64,000 nt of DNA from Conyzicola nivalis_A (GCF_040548875.1 NZ_JBEPSJ010000002.1:310001-374000); one strand, 5' to 3'; numbered from the stretch's first letter, positions 20,350 to 29,400 are shown. Numbers and translations are program-made. Notes: a model not told the origin generated them from the letters alone.

Positions 20350-20898
20350 TTGTCGGCTCTCGACGCGGTGCTGAACCGCCACTCGCACTCCAAGGTGACG
20401 GCCGAGGCGCCGAGTCGACTGCAGCTGCTGCCTCTCGTCGAGGCGGCGGCCACGGTCGCAGACCACAGTGGCCTCAAGCCGTGGCGGCTGATCGAGCTGC
20501 GCGGCGACGCACGTCTGCGCCTCGGCGCGGCCTTCGCCGAGGCGACCGGCGCGACGGGCAAGGACGCCGAGAAGGCGGCCTCGAAACCGTTGCGCGCCTC
20601 GCTGTTGATCGCGGTCGTGTTCGTGCACAAGCCGAGCTTCAAGGTGCCGGCGTGGGAGCAGGAGGCCGTGGCATCCGGTGTCGCCCACATGCTCAGCCTC
20701 CTTCTCGACGAGGCGGGCTGGGGCGTGTTCTGGCGCAGCGGCGTGCTCACCCGCTCGGAGCCGGTGCACCGCATGCACGAGCTCGCGCCGAACGAGCAGC
20801 TGCTCGGCTGGCTCTACGTGGGCGGGCTGCCCGAGAAGACCAAGTCAGACAAGCGCAAGCGGCTCGAGGTGGGGCGCTACCTCACCGAGCTGACCTAG
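20350..20898 (+). CDS. Nitroreductase family protein
   Basis: 182 residues. TTG at 20350 follows the msrB stop directly (TAGTTG) and has GGAAGAG upstream, indicating coupling. It has the FMN-binding start (RHSHSKVTAE), the HSGLKPWRLIEL segment and a LSLLLDEAGWGVFWRSG region typical of the nitroreductase/YdjA-like fold, with PNEQLLGWLYVG near the C-terminus. It would bind FMN and use NAD(P)H; the physiological substrate is unknown. Association with msrB suggests a redox-stress role (inference). Confidence 0.88.
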   Translation: MSALDAVLNRHSHSKVTAEAPSRLQLLPLVEAAATVADHSGLKPWRLIELRGDARLRLGAAFAEATGATGKDAEKAASKPLRASLLIAVVFVHKPSFKVPAWEQEAVASGVAHMLSLLLDEAGWGVFWRSGVLTRSEPVHRMHELAPNEQLLGWLYVGGLPEKTKSDKRKRLEVGRYLTELT

Positions 20899-20940
20899 GG
20901 GCTCTGGCGTTCGCGGCCGAGTCGCGATAGTACTGGATGC

Positions 20941-21342
20941 ATGAACGACTCGACTGGACTCACGAAGGACGCCGGGTGGGAGCTGGGGGTCAGGCGCACC
21001 GTCGACGCCCCGGTCGACGAGGTGTGGGAGTACATCGTCGTCGACGGGGTGCGAACCTGGCTCGGCGACACCAAGCTCGGCCTGCACAAGGGCGACGCCT
21101 ACGAGACGACGGATGGCACGCGTGGCGAGATCCGCAGCCGCACCGACGAGCTGCGGCTGCGCATCACCTGGCAGCCCGACGACTGGGACCACGACTCCAC
21201 GTTCCAGATCACACTCACGCCGGCCGCCGGCGGAACCACGATCGGCTTCCACCACGAACGCCTCGCCTCGGAGGACGAGCGCGCACGGATGCTCGAGCAC
21301 TGGACCGGCGTGATGGACCGGGTGGTCGCGGAGCTGGCCTGA
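20941..21342 (+). CDS. SRPBCC (AHSA1-like) domain protein
   Basis: 133 residues forming one START/Bet v1-like domain: VRRTVDAPVDEVWEYIVV at the N-terminus and W-x-GVMDRVVAELA at the C-terminus, with WQPDDWDHDSTFQITLTPAAGGTTI between. AHSA1-like proteins bind hydrophobic ligands or assist chaperones. No signal peptide or TM. It is 42 nt after the nitroreductase gene and 62 nt before tRNA-Thr. Specific function unknown. Confidence 0.87.
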   Translation: MNDSTGLTKDAGWELGVRRTVDAPVDEVWEYIVVDGVRTWLGDTKLGLHKGDAYETTDGTRGEIRSRTDELRLRITWQPDDWDHDSTFQITLTPAAGGTTIGFHHERLASEDERARMLEHWTGVMDRVVAELA

Positions 21343-21404
21343 CGTGATGTCAGGCGGGGGGTCGACGCCCAGTAACATTGACGTGCGCCAAATCTTGGCG
21401 CGTC

Positions 21405-21478
21405 GCCCCCTTAGCTCAGTTGGCCAGAGCACCGCTCTTGTAAAGCGGGGGTCGTCGGTTCGAATCCGACAGGGGGCT
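21405..21478 (+). tRNA. tRNA-Thr (TGT)
   Basis: A 74-nt cloverleaf without encoded CCA. The 7-bp acceptor GCCCCCT/AGGGGGC, D-arm TAGCTCAGTTGG, anticodon stem CCGCT/AGCGG with loop CTTGTAA (anticodon TGT at 21439-21441), variable loop and T-arm GTTCGAATC are all intact; the discriminator base is T. Confidence 0.97.
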
Positions 21479-21736
21479 CGTTAGAAACGGCCAACGATTT
21501 GGCGCTTGCGAACGAGCCCGTCATTCGGCAGCGGTGCGTTCGGGACGCTGTTCCCAACCGGGCGTAACGCTCTACGATCGCTGCCCGCGCCCAATCGCCT
21601 CGTTCCCCCCTGAGCCCGCCGCAGCTGAGGGAGAAGATCACCGCAGAGGCGCTGCAAGCGACCATGCACAAAGCCCGGCGCGCGAGAAGTGATCGCGCCA
21701 GAGGTCATCGGCGCGATTACGCCGCGTTTCGAGCCG
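21479..21736. other. Gene-free stretch downstream of tRNA-Thr
   Basis: About 260 nt between the tRNA and the TetR stop. No start/SD/codon pattern supports a gene, and no obvious integrase or att-like direct repeat was found by eye. Confidence 0.6.
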
Positions 21737-22324
21737 TCAGACCGTCGTTCTGTTGGCCCAGCCAGACCTGAGGAGCTCGGCCATCGACGTGGCCGAGGCG
21801 CTGTCGGCCATGGCGGCACCTTGCGCCCAGCTCACCGCGAGAGCCATGAGGAAGAGCTCGCGCGCCCGCGCGTCGCGACGGGCAAATCCAGCGTCCTGTG
21901 CTCGAGAGAGGAACTCATCAGTGCCGGTGATGTACCCCTCGCACGTCGAGGCGAGGGGTGAGGCTTGTTCTCCCATTGCTGCGCGGAGGGGGTCGGGGAG
22001 TCCGTCGAACGCGCCTGCCCAATCGATCAGGGCGTTGAGCCACATGTCGAGTGCGTCACCCGGGTCTACTGCGGTCGACGCGATCTGCTCTCGTCGCAGA
22101 CCGATCTCCTGGTCTCGGGCGGAGAGGAGTGCGGCCAGGAGGGCGTCGCGGGAGGGGAAGTGGCGATACAGGGTCCCCGCGCCCAAACCTGCATCTTTCG
22201 CAATTGCGTCGAGAGAGCCCGAGACTCCGTGCTCGGCGAAGTGCTGTTCGGCGATGTCGAGAAGGTGCTGCCGATTGCGCCGCGCATCGGAACGGGGGGC
22301 GCGGCCTCCGTGTGTCGTCGTCAT
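21737..22324 (-). CDS. TetR-family regulator
   Basis: 195 residues. The HTH is at ~15-60 (RRNRQHLLDIAEQHFAEHGV, DAIAKDAGLGAGTLYRHFPSRDALL), with a ligand-binding helical domain after it (WLNALIDWAGAFDGLPDPLRAAM). It probably represses the divergent gene pair at 22428-24190, whose products are oxidoreductases. The intergenic stretch 22325-22427 holds an inverted motif CTCCG-N13-CGGAG (22358-22380). The effector ligand is unknown. Confidence 0.92.
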   Translation of the reverse strand: MTTTHGGRAPRSDARRNRQHLLDIAEQHFAEHGVSGSLDAIAKDAGLGAGTLYRHFPSRDALLAALLSARDQEIGLRREQIASTAVDPGDALDMWLNALIDWAGAFDGLPDPLRAAMGEQASPLASTCEGYITGTDEFLSRAQDAGFARRDARARELFLMALAVSWAQGAAMADSASATSMAELLRSGWANRTTV

Positions 22325-22357
22325 GTCGTCAGGATTCTCCCACGATTCGGAGAGTGT

Positions 22358-22380
22358 CTCCGGCTAATGTGTAAGCGGAG
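22358..22380. promoter_or_regulatory. Candidate TetR operator
   Basis: Arms CTCCG (22358-22362) and CGGAG (22376-22380) lie between the divergent TetR and reductase genes, with partial symmetry inside. Another short palindrome GTGTC-AC-GACAC is at 22405-22416. Assignment is by position only. Confidence 0.3.
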
Positions 22381-22427
22381 AGCGACTCCCTGCTTTCTTC
22401 CACTGTGTCACGACACGAAGGGCTGGC

Positions 22428-23171
22428 ATGAGAATCGGCATCATCGGAGCAGGCAACATCGGACGGATCCTCGCCGAACGGCTCAGTCGCGCCGGACACG
22501 ACGTCTCGATCGCGAACTCCCGCGCACCGGAAACGGTCGACGCTTCCGCACTGAGCACCGGCGCCACCGCCGTGTGGGCCGCCGACGCGACCGAGGATGC
22601 GGAAGTGGTGATCGTCTCGGTCAACTTCGGGCAACTTCCCGAGGTCGCGGGCATCGTCGCGACAGCGCCCGCCGATGCCGTCATCATCGACACGTCGAAC
22701 TACTTCCCGCTCCGAGACGGCGTGATCGACGCGGTCGAGAACGGCCAGGTGGAGAGCGAGTGGGTCCAAGAACAGTACGGGCGCCCGATCGTGAAAACGT
22801 GGAACACGATCACGACCGCGTCATTCCGAGACAAGGCGTATTCGACCGACCCTGCCACCCGGGTCGCACTGCCGATCGTCGCCGACAGCGACTCCCAGCG
22901 GGCGGTCGGGATGCGGCTGGTCGAGGAAACCGGGTTCGATGCTGTCGACGCCGGCGTCATCGCAGACTCGTGGCGTCAGCAGCCGGGCACGCCCGTGTAC
23001 ACGAACGACCTCACTGCGGGAGAGCTTCCCGCTGCACTGGGGCGGGCACAGCGCGACCGATCGGCGCTCCGCCGCGATCTGATGTTGAAGATCTACCAGG
23101 AGCGCATCGAGGCCGATGGGAAAGAACCAGATCCCGAGCGGCAGCTCGCCCTCACCCGGGCGATCTTTTGA
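22428..23171 (+). CDS. NADPH-dependent F420 reductase-like dinucleotide-binding protein
   Basis: 247 residues. An N-terminal Rossmann nucleotide-binding site (IGIIGAGNIGRILAERL) starts at residue 3; the F420_oxidored-type domain follows (VIVSVNFGQLPEV; DTSNYFPLRDG). Such proteins transfer hydride between NADP and a cofactor such as F420, or act as reductases of unknown substrate. The C-terminal ~60 residues continue beyond the usual Rossmann part. It lies 23 nt before the MDR gene and is divergent from the TetR gene, likely its target. Confidence 0.8.
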   Translation: MRIGIIGAGNIGRILAERLSRAGHDVSIANSRAPETVDASALSTGATAVWAADATEDAEVVIVSVNFGQLPEVAGIVATAPADAVIIDTSNYFPLRDGVIDAVENGQVESEWVQEQYGRPIVKTWNTITTASFRDKAYSTDPATRVALPIVADSDSQRAVGMRLVEETGFDAVDAGVIADSWRQQPGTPVYTNDLTAGELPAALGRAQRDRSALRRDLMLKIYQERIEADGKEPDPERQLALTRAIF

Positions 23172-23194
23172 ACCAGGCGACAAGGAGGCGACGG

Positions 23195-24190
23195 ATGAAA
23201 CGGTGGCAAGCAGCACGATTCGGAGAGGTGTCCGACGTCCTCCGTCTGGAGGATGTCGAGCGCCCCGAGCCTGGAGCGGGGGAAGCTCGAGTACGCGTCC
23301 TCGCCGCGAGTCTCGCCCTGCCCGACCTCATGATGGTCCGAGGTGACTACCCCTTCCTTCCCGAGCCGCCCGCTTCCCCCGGGCAGGAAGTCGTCGGCAT
23401 CGTCGACGCCGCCGGCGACGGGTTCTCCCACCCGGTGGGTGCTCGGATCGTCGGCAACAGCCGCGCCGACATCGGTATAGGCGGCTTCGCCGAGTACACA
23501 CTCGTGCCGGGCTGGAGCGCGATGCCCGTAATCGAAGGGCTGAGCGACGAGCAGGCGGCAGGATTCCCCGGCTCCTTCCATGTCGCCCACATCGGCCTCC
23601 ACCACCGCGCACGACTGCGCCACGGCGAGACGCTGCTCGTGTTGGGCGGCGCCGGCCGCACCGGTTCAGCCGCAATCCAGATCGGCAAAGCGATGGGGGC
23701 GACCGTCATCGCCACCGCGAGATCCGAGTCGAAGGCGCGCTTCAACCGAGAGCAAGGCGCGCACCACGTCGTCAATCTCAGCGATCCCGCCTCGAACGAC
23801 GAGATCACCCGCCTCACAGGCGGCCGCGGCATCGACGTCGTCTACGACACCGTCGGCGGAGAGGCCGCGGCCACCGCGGCGAAGAACCTGGCGCGCGGTG
23901 CGCGGTTCCTGATCGTGGGATTCGCCAGCGGCGTGCCCGCATCCCTCGACGCCCGGGGCCTCCTGATGGGCGACTACTCCGTCATCGGCGTCCTCTCCTC
24001 CTTCCGCGACGACGACGAGAAGGCGGCAACGGTGCACGCCCTGACGACGATGCTCGCCGCGAAGCAGATCGATCCTCCCGTCACCGCCGTGTACTCCTTC
24101 GACCAGGTACCCGACGCCCTCGCTGATCGGGCCGACGGCGGACACGGACAAACCGTCATCACCGTCAGCTCCGGAGGCGCCCCGCACTGA
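23195..24190 (+). CDS. Zinc-type/quinone-oxidoreductase-like MDR alcohol dehydrogenase
   Basis: 331 residues. ATG at 23195 has AGGAGG 6 nt upstream. The N-terminal GroES-like part (~25-120) contains SPGQEVVGIVDAAG, and the Rossmann part (~140-280) contains LLVLGGAGRTGSAAIQIGKAMGA. The absence of the GHE zinc-ligand motif suggests a zinc-free quinone-oxidoreductase (NADPH) rather than a true zinc alcohol dehydrogenase. With the F420-reductase-like gene it forms an operon probably under the divergent TetR. Substrate unknown. Confidence 0.88.
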   Translation: MKRWQAARFGEVSDVLRLEDVERPEPGAGEARVRVLAASLALPDLMMVRGDYPFLPEPPASPGQEVVGIVDAAGDGFSHPVGARIVGNSRADIGIGGFAEYTLVPGWSAMPVIEGLSDEQAAGFPGSFHVAHIGLHHRARLRHGETLLVLGGAGRTGSAAIQIGKAMGATVIATARSESKARFNREQGAHHVVNLSDPASNDEITRLTGGRGIDVVYDTVGGEAAATAAKNLARGARFLIVGFASGVPASLDARGLLMGDYSVIGVLSSFRDDDEKAATVHALTTMLAAKQIDPPVTAVYSFDQVPDALADRADGGHGQTVITVSSGGAPH

Positions 24191-24346
24191 TGCCGCCAGC
24201 TGCCTCGCGGTTTCAGTAGGTGTCACGTCGACGTTGTGCAGCTTGCCCACCGTGTAGTCGGCCGATTGGCGAGCGGCGTTCATCCTGACGGACGACGCCG
24301 TCGAGGCTTCCGTTCTTACTGCCGGACCGGAAGGTGCTCGTGGTGC

Positions 24347-25738
24347 CTAAGCCGGGACGATGTCGCCGAGCTTCCAGCTTCGGCTGAAGTACGGTTCGAG
24401 CGGGCCGTAGAGCCGGAAGTATGAGAACCAGTGCTGTCCGGGGATGGTCTGCACCCAGTTCGTCTCGCCGGCCGACGGCGCTTCCGGTCCGAAATAGAGG
24501 TCGACCGAGCCGTCGTCGTTGGTGATGAGGTCGGCGTCGCGCGAGCCTCGATCTCCTCGCTGCTGGGGATTGTCGATCAGGCAGCGCGTGGTGACGTCGT
24601 ACACCGTGGCCGACCAGAACAGCTTCGCCGGCACGTCGGCGGGCACGTGCAGGGTGTAGTCCCGCTCGCCGGCCAGCCAGTCGCCGTTGCCGTCGGTGTA
24701 TGCCCCCAGGTAGGCCTGGCCGACGCCCGGCGTGGTGCTCTTCATGGCTTCGGAGAAGCTGACGGCCTCGTAGAACCAGGATGCTCGCTCGAGCAGTTCG
24801 TCGTAGCCCTCGCCTCGTTGGGCCGAGTTGTCGAGCACGATGGCCTGCTCCCAGGCGCGGTCCGGCCAGTACGCCCCCTGAGCGAACCGCTTCGCGAACG
24901 TGTTGGCCTGCGCCATCAGCTCACCGGCCGCTGCGCCCTGTTCCAAGATGCGGATGAGCCGTTCCGAGGGTTCGAACGGTCTGCCCTTCTCGATGCCGAG
25001 CTGCCTGAGCATGGCGAGGTAGAAGCGGTCGCGTTCGTCGACTACTTCGCTCTGGTAGATCTCGTGCAGGCGGCGCCAATAGTCGAGGCCGCGCGGCTGG
25101 TCTCCCGTCCAGGCCCGGCCGTCCGGTGACACGATCCGCGTGGGAGCCGGATCGTCCCGTTCGGCGAAGGGGTAGATGCGTACCGCGTGCACCAGCGCGT
25201 CGGCACGCGTCGGGTCGGGGTCGAGGGTGCGGAATCCGAACATAATGTTCACACCCGACGACTGCAGGGTGCGGTAGTCATCCGTGAGATCCTCGGGGGC
25301 CTCGACACCGGGCCCGAGGATCACATACTTGCCGCCCTTCCCTCGATCCGGGCCCATCTCACCCATCGCGCCGACCTCGCGCTGCCAGAAGTCCGACACA
25401 CCTCCGGCGGTCGGGCCGGCGGGCAGCTCGATCACGAGCGGGCCACTCTCGGAGAGGTCGAAGAAATTCAGGATGTACGGTGTGGTCGCGTTCGCCGTGA
25501 TGAGCCCGAGCCGGTCCCGGTAGCTGAGATACCGAACGAGGTCGCTTCCCGTAGCGCCGAACACGTCGTAGTGCTGAGTCTTCCACTGCGCGTACGACAC
25601 CAGCGGCAGCGCCCAGAGGTATGCCTGGCAGGCAAGCTGATAGTCGAGCTCGTCGAAGACCACCGGGATCGAGTCGCGGGCCGGCAGATCGCCGTCGACG
25701 ACGACGTCGCCGAGGCGGCCGGGTAGTGGCTCTGACAT
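24347..25738 (-). CDS. DUF1254/DUF1214 domain protein
   Basis: 463 residues. The N-terminal DUF1254 region (~30-160; LACQAYLWALPLVSYAQWK, YLSYRDRLGLITANATTPY) is followed by DUF1214 (~340-450; YTLHVPADVPAKLFWSATVYD, GDRGSRDADLITNDDGSVDLYFGPEAP, WVQTIPGQHWFSYFRLYGP). ATG at 25738 has GGGAAGG upstream; a longer frame upstream adds non-family residues. No signal peptide is seen. The family has unknown function. It is convergent with the MDR gene and divergent from SulP. Confidence 0.88.
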   Translation of the reverse strand: MSEPLPGRLGDVVVDGDLPARDSIPVVFDELDYQLACQAYLWALPLVSYAQWKTQHYDVFGATGSDLVRYLSYRDRLGLITANATTPYILNFFDLSESGPLVIELPAGPTAGGVSDFWQREVGAMGEMGPDRGKGGKYVILGPGVEAPEDLTDDYRTLQSSGVNIMFGFRTLDPDPTRADALVHAVRIYPFAERDDPAPTRIVSPDGRAWTGDQPRGLDYWRRLHEIYQSEVVDERDRFYLAMLRQLGIEKGRPFEPSERLIRILEQGAAAGELMAQANTFAKRFAQGAYWPDRAWEQAIVLDNSAQRGEGYDELLERASWFYEAVSFSEAMKSTTPGVGQAYLGAYTDGNGDWLAGERDYTLHVPADVPAKLFWSATVYDVTTRCLIDNPQQRGDRGSRDADLITNDDGSVDLYFGPEAPSAGETNWVQTIPGQHWFSYFRLYGPLEPYFSRSWKLGDIVPA

Positions 25739-25877
25739 GGGGCACCTTCCCTTTGGCCGCATCGACGCGACATCCTGCGGCCATGGTAGTCAACCCAGGG
25801 CATGCCCGATAGTGCGAACCGACAGGTGACGGATCGGCCCCGGTACACCACAATGGGAGCCACGAGAGGGGGGTGGC

Positions 25878-27551
25878 ATGCTGCGACCGCTCGCCGGGCT
25901 GACGCCGCGCAACGCGGCCTCCGAAGCAGTAGCCGGGGTCACGCTGTTGGCGATCGCGGTTCCGCTCAACATCGGTTACGCCCAGATCGCCGGGTTGCCG
26001 CCCACCGCCGGACTCTACGCCCTCGTGGTTCCCTCGATCGTCTACGCGCTTATCGTCTCGTCCCGGCAGCTGGTCGCATCCCCGGATGCCGCGGCCGCCG
26101 CCCTCGTGGCCTCCTCGATCGGCGGACTCGCGGTGGCGGGCAGCGCCGACTACCTCACGATGACACTCGCACAGGCGATCATCTGCGGCGCGATGTTCAC
26201 CTTGGCGGCCATCTTCAAGCTCGGGTTCCTGGCGAACTTCCTCTCGAAGCCGATCCTGATCGGCTTCGTCGGCGGCCTGGCGCTCGACATCCTGATCAGC
26301 CAGCTGGCGAAGATGCTCGGGGTGAAGATCGACTCGGGCGGAGAATTCGCCGAGAAGGTCGCCGGCCTCGTCACTGGCCTGCCGACGCTGAACGGATGGT
26401 CGACTCTGATCGCCGTGCTGGCCGTGGCCGTTCTGGTCGCCGGGCGCCGCTTCGCACGCGCGGTGCCGTGGGCGCTCATCGTGCTGGTCGCGGCAACGGT
26501 CACGGTGACGCTCACCGGCCTAGAGCAGCAGGGTGTCGCCGTGCTCGGGCCCGTCGACGCCGGGCCGCCGAGAATCAGCTGGCCCGTGCTGCCGTGGACC
26601 ACCTGGCTCGCCCTCATCCCCTCGGCCATCGCCCTGACGATGGTCACGATGGCCGAAGGGCTCCTGGTCGCCCGGAGCTACGGCGAGAAGCACCGCTACG
26701 ACACGAGCCCCAACCGCGACCTGCTCGCCTTCGGGGCCGCGAACGTCGCCGCCGGCGCGAGCGGCGGATTCGCGGTCGGCTCGTCGACCTCCCGTACCGC
26801 CGCGATGGACCAGGTCGGTTCACGCACCCAGTTGCCCTCGTTGGTCGCCGCAGTCGGAACGCTGCTGCTGCTCCTCTTCGGCACCGGGCTGCTCGAGCAC
26901 ATCCCGTCGCCTGCCATCGGCGCAATCGTCGGTGTCGCGATCATCCCGCTGCTCGGCATCCGCGACTTCCGATCGCTGTGGCGGCAGGACAGATTCGAGT
27001 TCGTGATCGGAGTGGCGTGTTTCGCGGTCACGCTTCTCGTCGGCGCCATCCCGGGCATCGTGGTCGCCTTCGTTCTGGCCCTCGTCAACCTCGCGAAGCG
27101 CGCCTCGACGCCCGCGATCGATGTACTCGCCGCAGACGGCGACCCCGATTCGTCTCTGCTCGATCCAGCGCCGAGCGGCGCGACGACCGCGCCCGGCGTC
27201 GTCATCATCCGGCTCGCCGCACCGTTGTTCTTCGCCAACGGCTCCGTGTTCTCCGACGCTGTCAAAAGAGCGGTCACGACCTCGGCCGGCGGGGTGCGTC
27301 ATGTGGTCCTCGACCTCGAAGCAGTCACCGACATCGACGTCACTGGCGCCGAGGCGTTCGCGACGTTGAAGGCCTGGCTTCGCGACAACGGCGTCACGCT
27401 CTCATTCAGCCGGCCGCGCTCCGCGATCATCCGCCGGCTCCGCACTCTGGAGCTGCTGGGCGACGAAGCCGTCTTCCCCACCAATCGGGCGGCCCTGGCG
27501 TCTCTCACCGCTTCGTCCGCTGGCGCCGAGGAGGCGGAACCGCCTGGCTGA
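25878..27551 (+). CDS. SulP-family anion transporter with STAS domain
   Basis: 557 residues. Many TM helices span ~15-420 (GVTLLAIAVPLNIGYAQIAG, with the SulP GLYALVVPSIVYALI segment), followed by a cytoplasmic STAS domain (~440-540; VIIRLAAPLFFANGSVF and HVVLDLEAVTDIDVTGAEAF). SulP proteins carry sulfate, bicarbonate, or other anions, usually with H+ or Na+; specificity cannot be read. The gene is divergent from DUF1254 (139 nt between starts). Confidence 0.93.
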   Translation: MLRPLAGLTPRNAASEAVAGVTLLAIAVPLNIGYAQIAGLPPTAGLYALVVPSIVYALIVSSRQLVASPDAAAAALVASSIGGLAVAGSADYLTMTLAQAIICGAMFTLAAIFKLGFLANFLSKPILIGFVGGLALDILISQLAKMLGVKIDSGGEFAEKVAGLVTGLPTLNGWSTLIAVLAVAVLVAGRRFARAVPWALIVLVAATVTVTLTGLEQQGVAVLGPVDAGPPRISWPVLPWTTWLALIPSAIALTMVTMAEGLLVARSYGEKHRYDTSPNRDLLAFGAANVAAGASGGFAVGSSTSRTAAMDQVGSRTQLPSLVAAVGTLLLLLFGTGLLEHIPSPAIGAIVGVAIIPLLGIRDFRSLWRQDRFEFVIGVACFAVTLLVGAIPGIVVAFVLALVNLAKRASTPAIDVLAADGDPDSSLLDPAPSGATTAPGVVIIRLAAPLFFANGSVFSDAVKRAVTTSAGGVRHVVLDLEAVTDIDVTGAEAFATLKAWLRDNGVTLSFSRPRSAIIRRLRTLELLGDEAVFPTNRAALASLTASSAGAEEAEPPG

Positions 27552-27604
27552 CGTCTGAGATCGGCACATGGGGCCCGTACGCTACCCCAGCGAGCGATGA
27601 GGGG

Positions 27605-28231
27605 TCAGTCGCGACCCGTTGGCGATAGCAGCGATCGCAATGGGAATGCGGCACGGTGCAGGTCGGCGTCGAGCAGGGTCAGCAGTTCACCGGCGTCTCC
27701 GGCCCGCTTGGCGATCGCCCGCAGAGTGCCGACGAAGATTCCCTGGTATGCACCTGCGATCGCCATGGGCCCGACGCTGTCCTCCGACACACCCGTCCGT
27801 TCGGCGACGTATCCGGCGAGGACGCTTTTCCACCGTTCCCAGTGCTGGTATGCGCCGGGGCGCAATGCCTCCACGCTGTCGATAAGTTCGAAACGCTCCA
27901 ACCAGACCGCACTGTCGTGGGTCGCCGATTCGGTGGAAGCCAGAATCGCGACGCGGATCACGTCGAGCGGGTCGTCCTCTGCGCGGGAACGCGAAATGGA
28001 TCCCGACAGGTCTGCGATGTTGGCATCGAATGCAGCCCAGATGACGCCGGGCTTCGAACCGAAATAGCGGAACACCGTGGTGCGGCCAATGCCCGCCGTC
28101 GTCGCGATCATCTCGACCGATACGGCGTCATAGCCGTCGCGCAGCATCAGTTCGAGCGCAACCCTCTCGACATGCGCACGAGACGCAGCGGGAGGGCGTC
28201 CCGCAGATCGCGGCTCATCAGAAGCGGGCAT
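27605..28231 (-). CDS. TetR-family regulator (MftR-like)
   Basis: 208 residues. The HTH is near the N-terminus (RVALELMLRDGYDAVSVEMI, TTAGIGRTTVFRYFGSKPG), and the remaining helical domain resembles the MftR/TetR C-terminal type (LRPGAYQHWERWKSVLAGYV). ATG at 28231 is chosen because upstream in-frame codons are not family-like. It is divergent from the SDR at 28389 and convergent with SulP, so it probably controls the SDR. The ligand is unknown. Confidence 0.9.
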   Translation of the reverse strand: MPASDEPRSAGRPPAASRAHVERVALELMLRDGYDAVSVEMIATTAGIGRTTVFRYFGSKPGVIWAAFDANIADLSGSISRSRAEDDPLDVIRVAILASTESATHDSAVWLERFELIDSVEALRPGAYQHWERWKSVLAGYVAERTGVSEDSVGPMAIAGAYQGIFVGTLRAIAKRAGDAGELLTLLDADLHRAAFPLRSLLSPTGRD

Positions 28232-28388
28232 GTTCCCGATAGTAGCCGAGCGACCGCTCGCCCTCGCCGCAATTTCGGGACCGAGTACCACTATTATCGA
28301 GAGCGCCGATGGAAACGCACGAGCGCGACCACCGACTCGGCATCTGCACACTGCTGTGCCGACCGATCGAACTGAGGAGTGACCCGAC

Positions 28389-29135
28389 ATGGGAAAGCTA
28401 GACGGCAAAGTGGCCATAATCACCGGCGCTGCACAAGGGATGGGCAAGGCCCATGCACGACGGTTTATCAGCGAAGGCGCCAAGGTGGCGATCACCGACC
28501 TCAACGTAGAGGGCGGTCAGAAGCTGGCCGACGAACTCGGCGAGAATGCGCTGTTCATCAAGCACGACGTGACATCCCTCGCCGACTGGGCCCGTGTCCT
28601 CGAGGAGGCCGAGAGCACGCTCGGAACGGTCACCGTCCTGGTCAATAACGCGGGCATCATCGGCCCGGTCACACCGACCGTGGAACTCGCCGAAGAGGAC
28701 TACCTCAAGGTCGTCGCAGTGAACCAGCACTCGCAGTACTACGGCATGAAGACCGTCATCCCTTCGATGCAGAAGGCGGGCGGCGGCGCCATCGTCAACA
28801 TCTCCTCCACGGCGGGAATGGTGTCGATCGTCGGAGCGCCGAACCTGGCGTATGTGGGCAGCAAGTTCGCCTCACGCGGCATGACCAAGCACGTCGCCGT
28901 GCAGTACGGCCCCGACAATATCCGCGTGAACTCCGTGCACCCCGGGTACATCAAGACACCGATGATGGCAGCGGCCACCGACGCCGAAGGAGGGGGAATC
29001 TCGGCGCAGGTGCCCCTGCGGCGAATGGCCGATCCGGACGAGGTCTCCAGCCTGGTGCTCTTCCTCGCATCGGAAGACTCGTCGTACATCAGTGGCATGG
29101 AGCATGTCATCGACGGTGGCCTCACGGCCTCCTGA
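28389..29135 (+). CDS. Short-chain dehydrogenase/reductase
   Basis: 248 residues, classical SDR. It has the TGxxxGxG cofactor loop (ITGAAQGMGKAHA, ~10-22), NNAGI (~86-90), the catalytic Ser in NISSTAG (~138) and YVGSK (Tyr/Lys, ~155-159). Asp near residue 37 (ITDLN) favours NAD(H). It resembles 3-alpha/20-beta-hydroxysteroid or glucose dehydrogenases. The ATG has GAGGAG upstream. The divergent TetR is its likely repressor. Confidence 0.92.
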   Translation: MGKLDGKVAIITGAAQGMGKAHARRFISEGAKVAITDLNVEGGQKLADELGENALFIKHDVTSLADWARVLEEAESTLGTVTVLVNNAGIIGPVTPTVELAEEDYLKVVAVNQHSQYYGMKTVIPSMQKAGGGAIVNISSTAGMVSIVGAPNLAYVGSKFASRGMTKHVAVQYGPDNIRVNSVHPGYIKTPMMAAATDAEGGGISAQVPLRRMADPDEVSSLVLFLASEDSSYISGMEHVIDGGLTAS

Positions 29136-29143
29136 GCCCCCCT

Positions 29144-29197
29144 GCCGCGTCGACGGTAGCCTGCCGCCGGGTCTCGGCGGGCCACCGTCGACGCGGC
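29144..29197. terminator. Bidirectional hairpin between convergent genes
   Basis: GCCGCGTCGACGGT (29144-29157) pairs with ACCGTCGACGCGGC (29184-29197): a perfect 14-bp stem with an inner CCGCC/GGCGG stem. It sits between the SDR stop (29135) and the stop of the opposing gene at 29218, so it can end both transcripts. Confidence 0.75.
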
Positions 29198-29217
29198 CTC
29201 TCTGCGCGAATAGCGCC

Positions 29218-29400
29218 TTAGTCGCCGACTTTCCTGTCGGCCGCGTCTCCGGCGCCCTCGATCTTCTCGTCGAACTTGCCACCGCTGGCGTTGCTCGCCG
29301 CGTCCTCGGCCTTGTCGATGCCGGAGTCCGTCGCCTTCTCGCCCTTGTCGCTGTTCGCGAAGTCTTTCGCCTTGTCGCCCAGACCGCCTAGATCAGCCAT
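29218..29400 (-). CDS. MT0933/Rv0909-type small antitoxin-like protein
   Basis: 60 residues, highly charged, with GLGDKAKDFANSDKGE, GIDKAEDAASNASGGKFDEK and GAGDAADRKVGD. This matches the MT0933_antitox (Rv0909) family of small hydrophilic helical proteins. The ATG is preceded by GGGAGGAAG. No toxin partner (Rv0910-like) is adjacent; neighbours are the sigma factor (110 nt upstream) and the SDR. The antitoxin role is known only for the family and may not apply; an intrinsically disordered stress protein is possible. Confidence 0.75.
   Translation of the reverse strand: MADLGGLGDKAKDFANSDKGEKATDSGIDKAEDAASNASGGKFDEKIEGAGDAADRKVGD

Noticed and set aside
21411..21671. Minus-strand frame ending in EPPVGFEPTTPALQERCSG
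   Set aside because: This is the well-known spurious translation of a tRNA gene (here tRNA-Thr); the rest has no family features.
23666..24283. Minus-strand frame beginning MNAARQSADYTVGKLHNVD
   Set aside because: The first ~35 residues look protein-like but the rest is the antisense of the MDR gene; no SD-supported gene or remnant can be shown.
29218..29400. MT0933-like protein as part of a toxin-antitoxin pair
   Set aside because: No plausible toxin gene is adjacent; the flanking genes are a sigma factor and an SDR, so a TA system is not supported.
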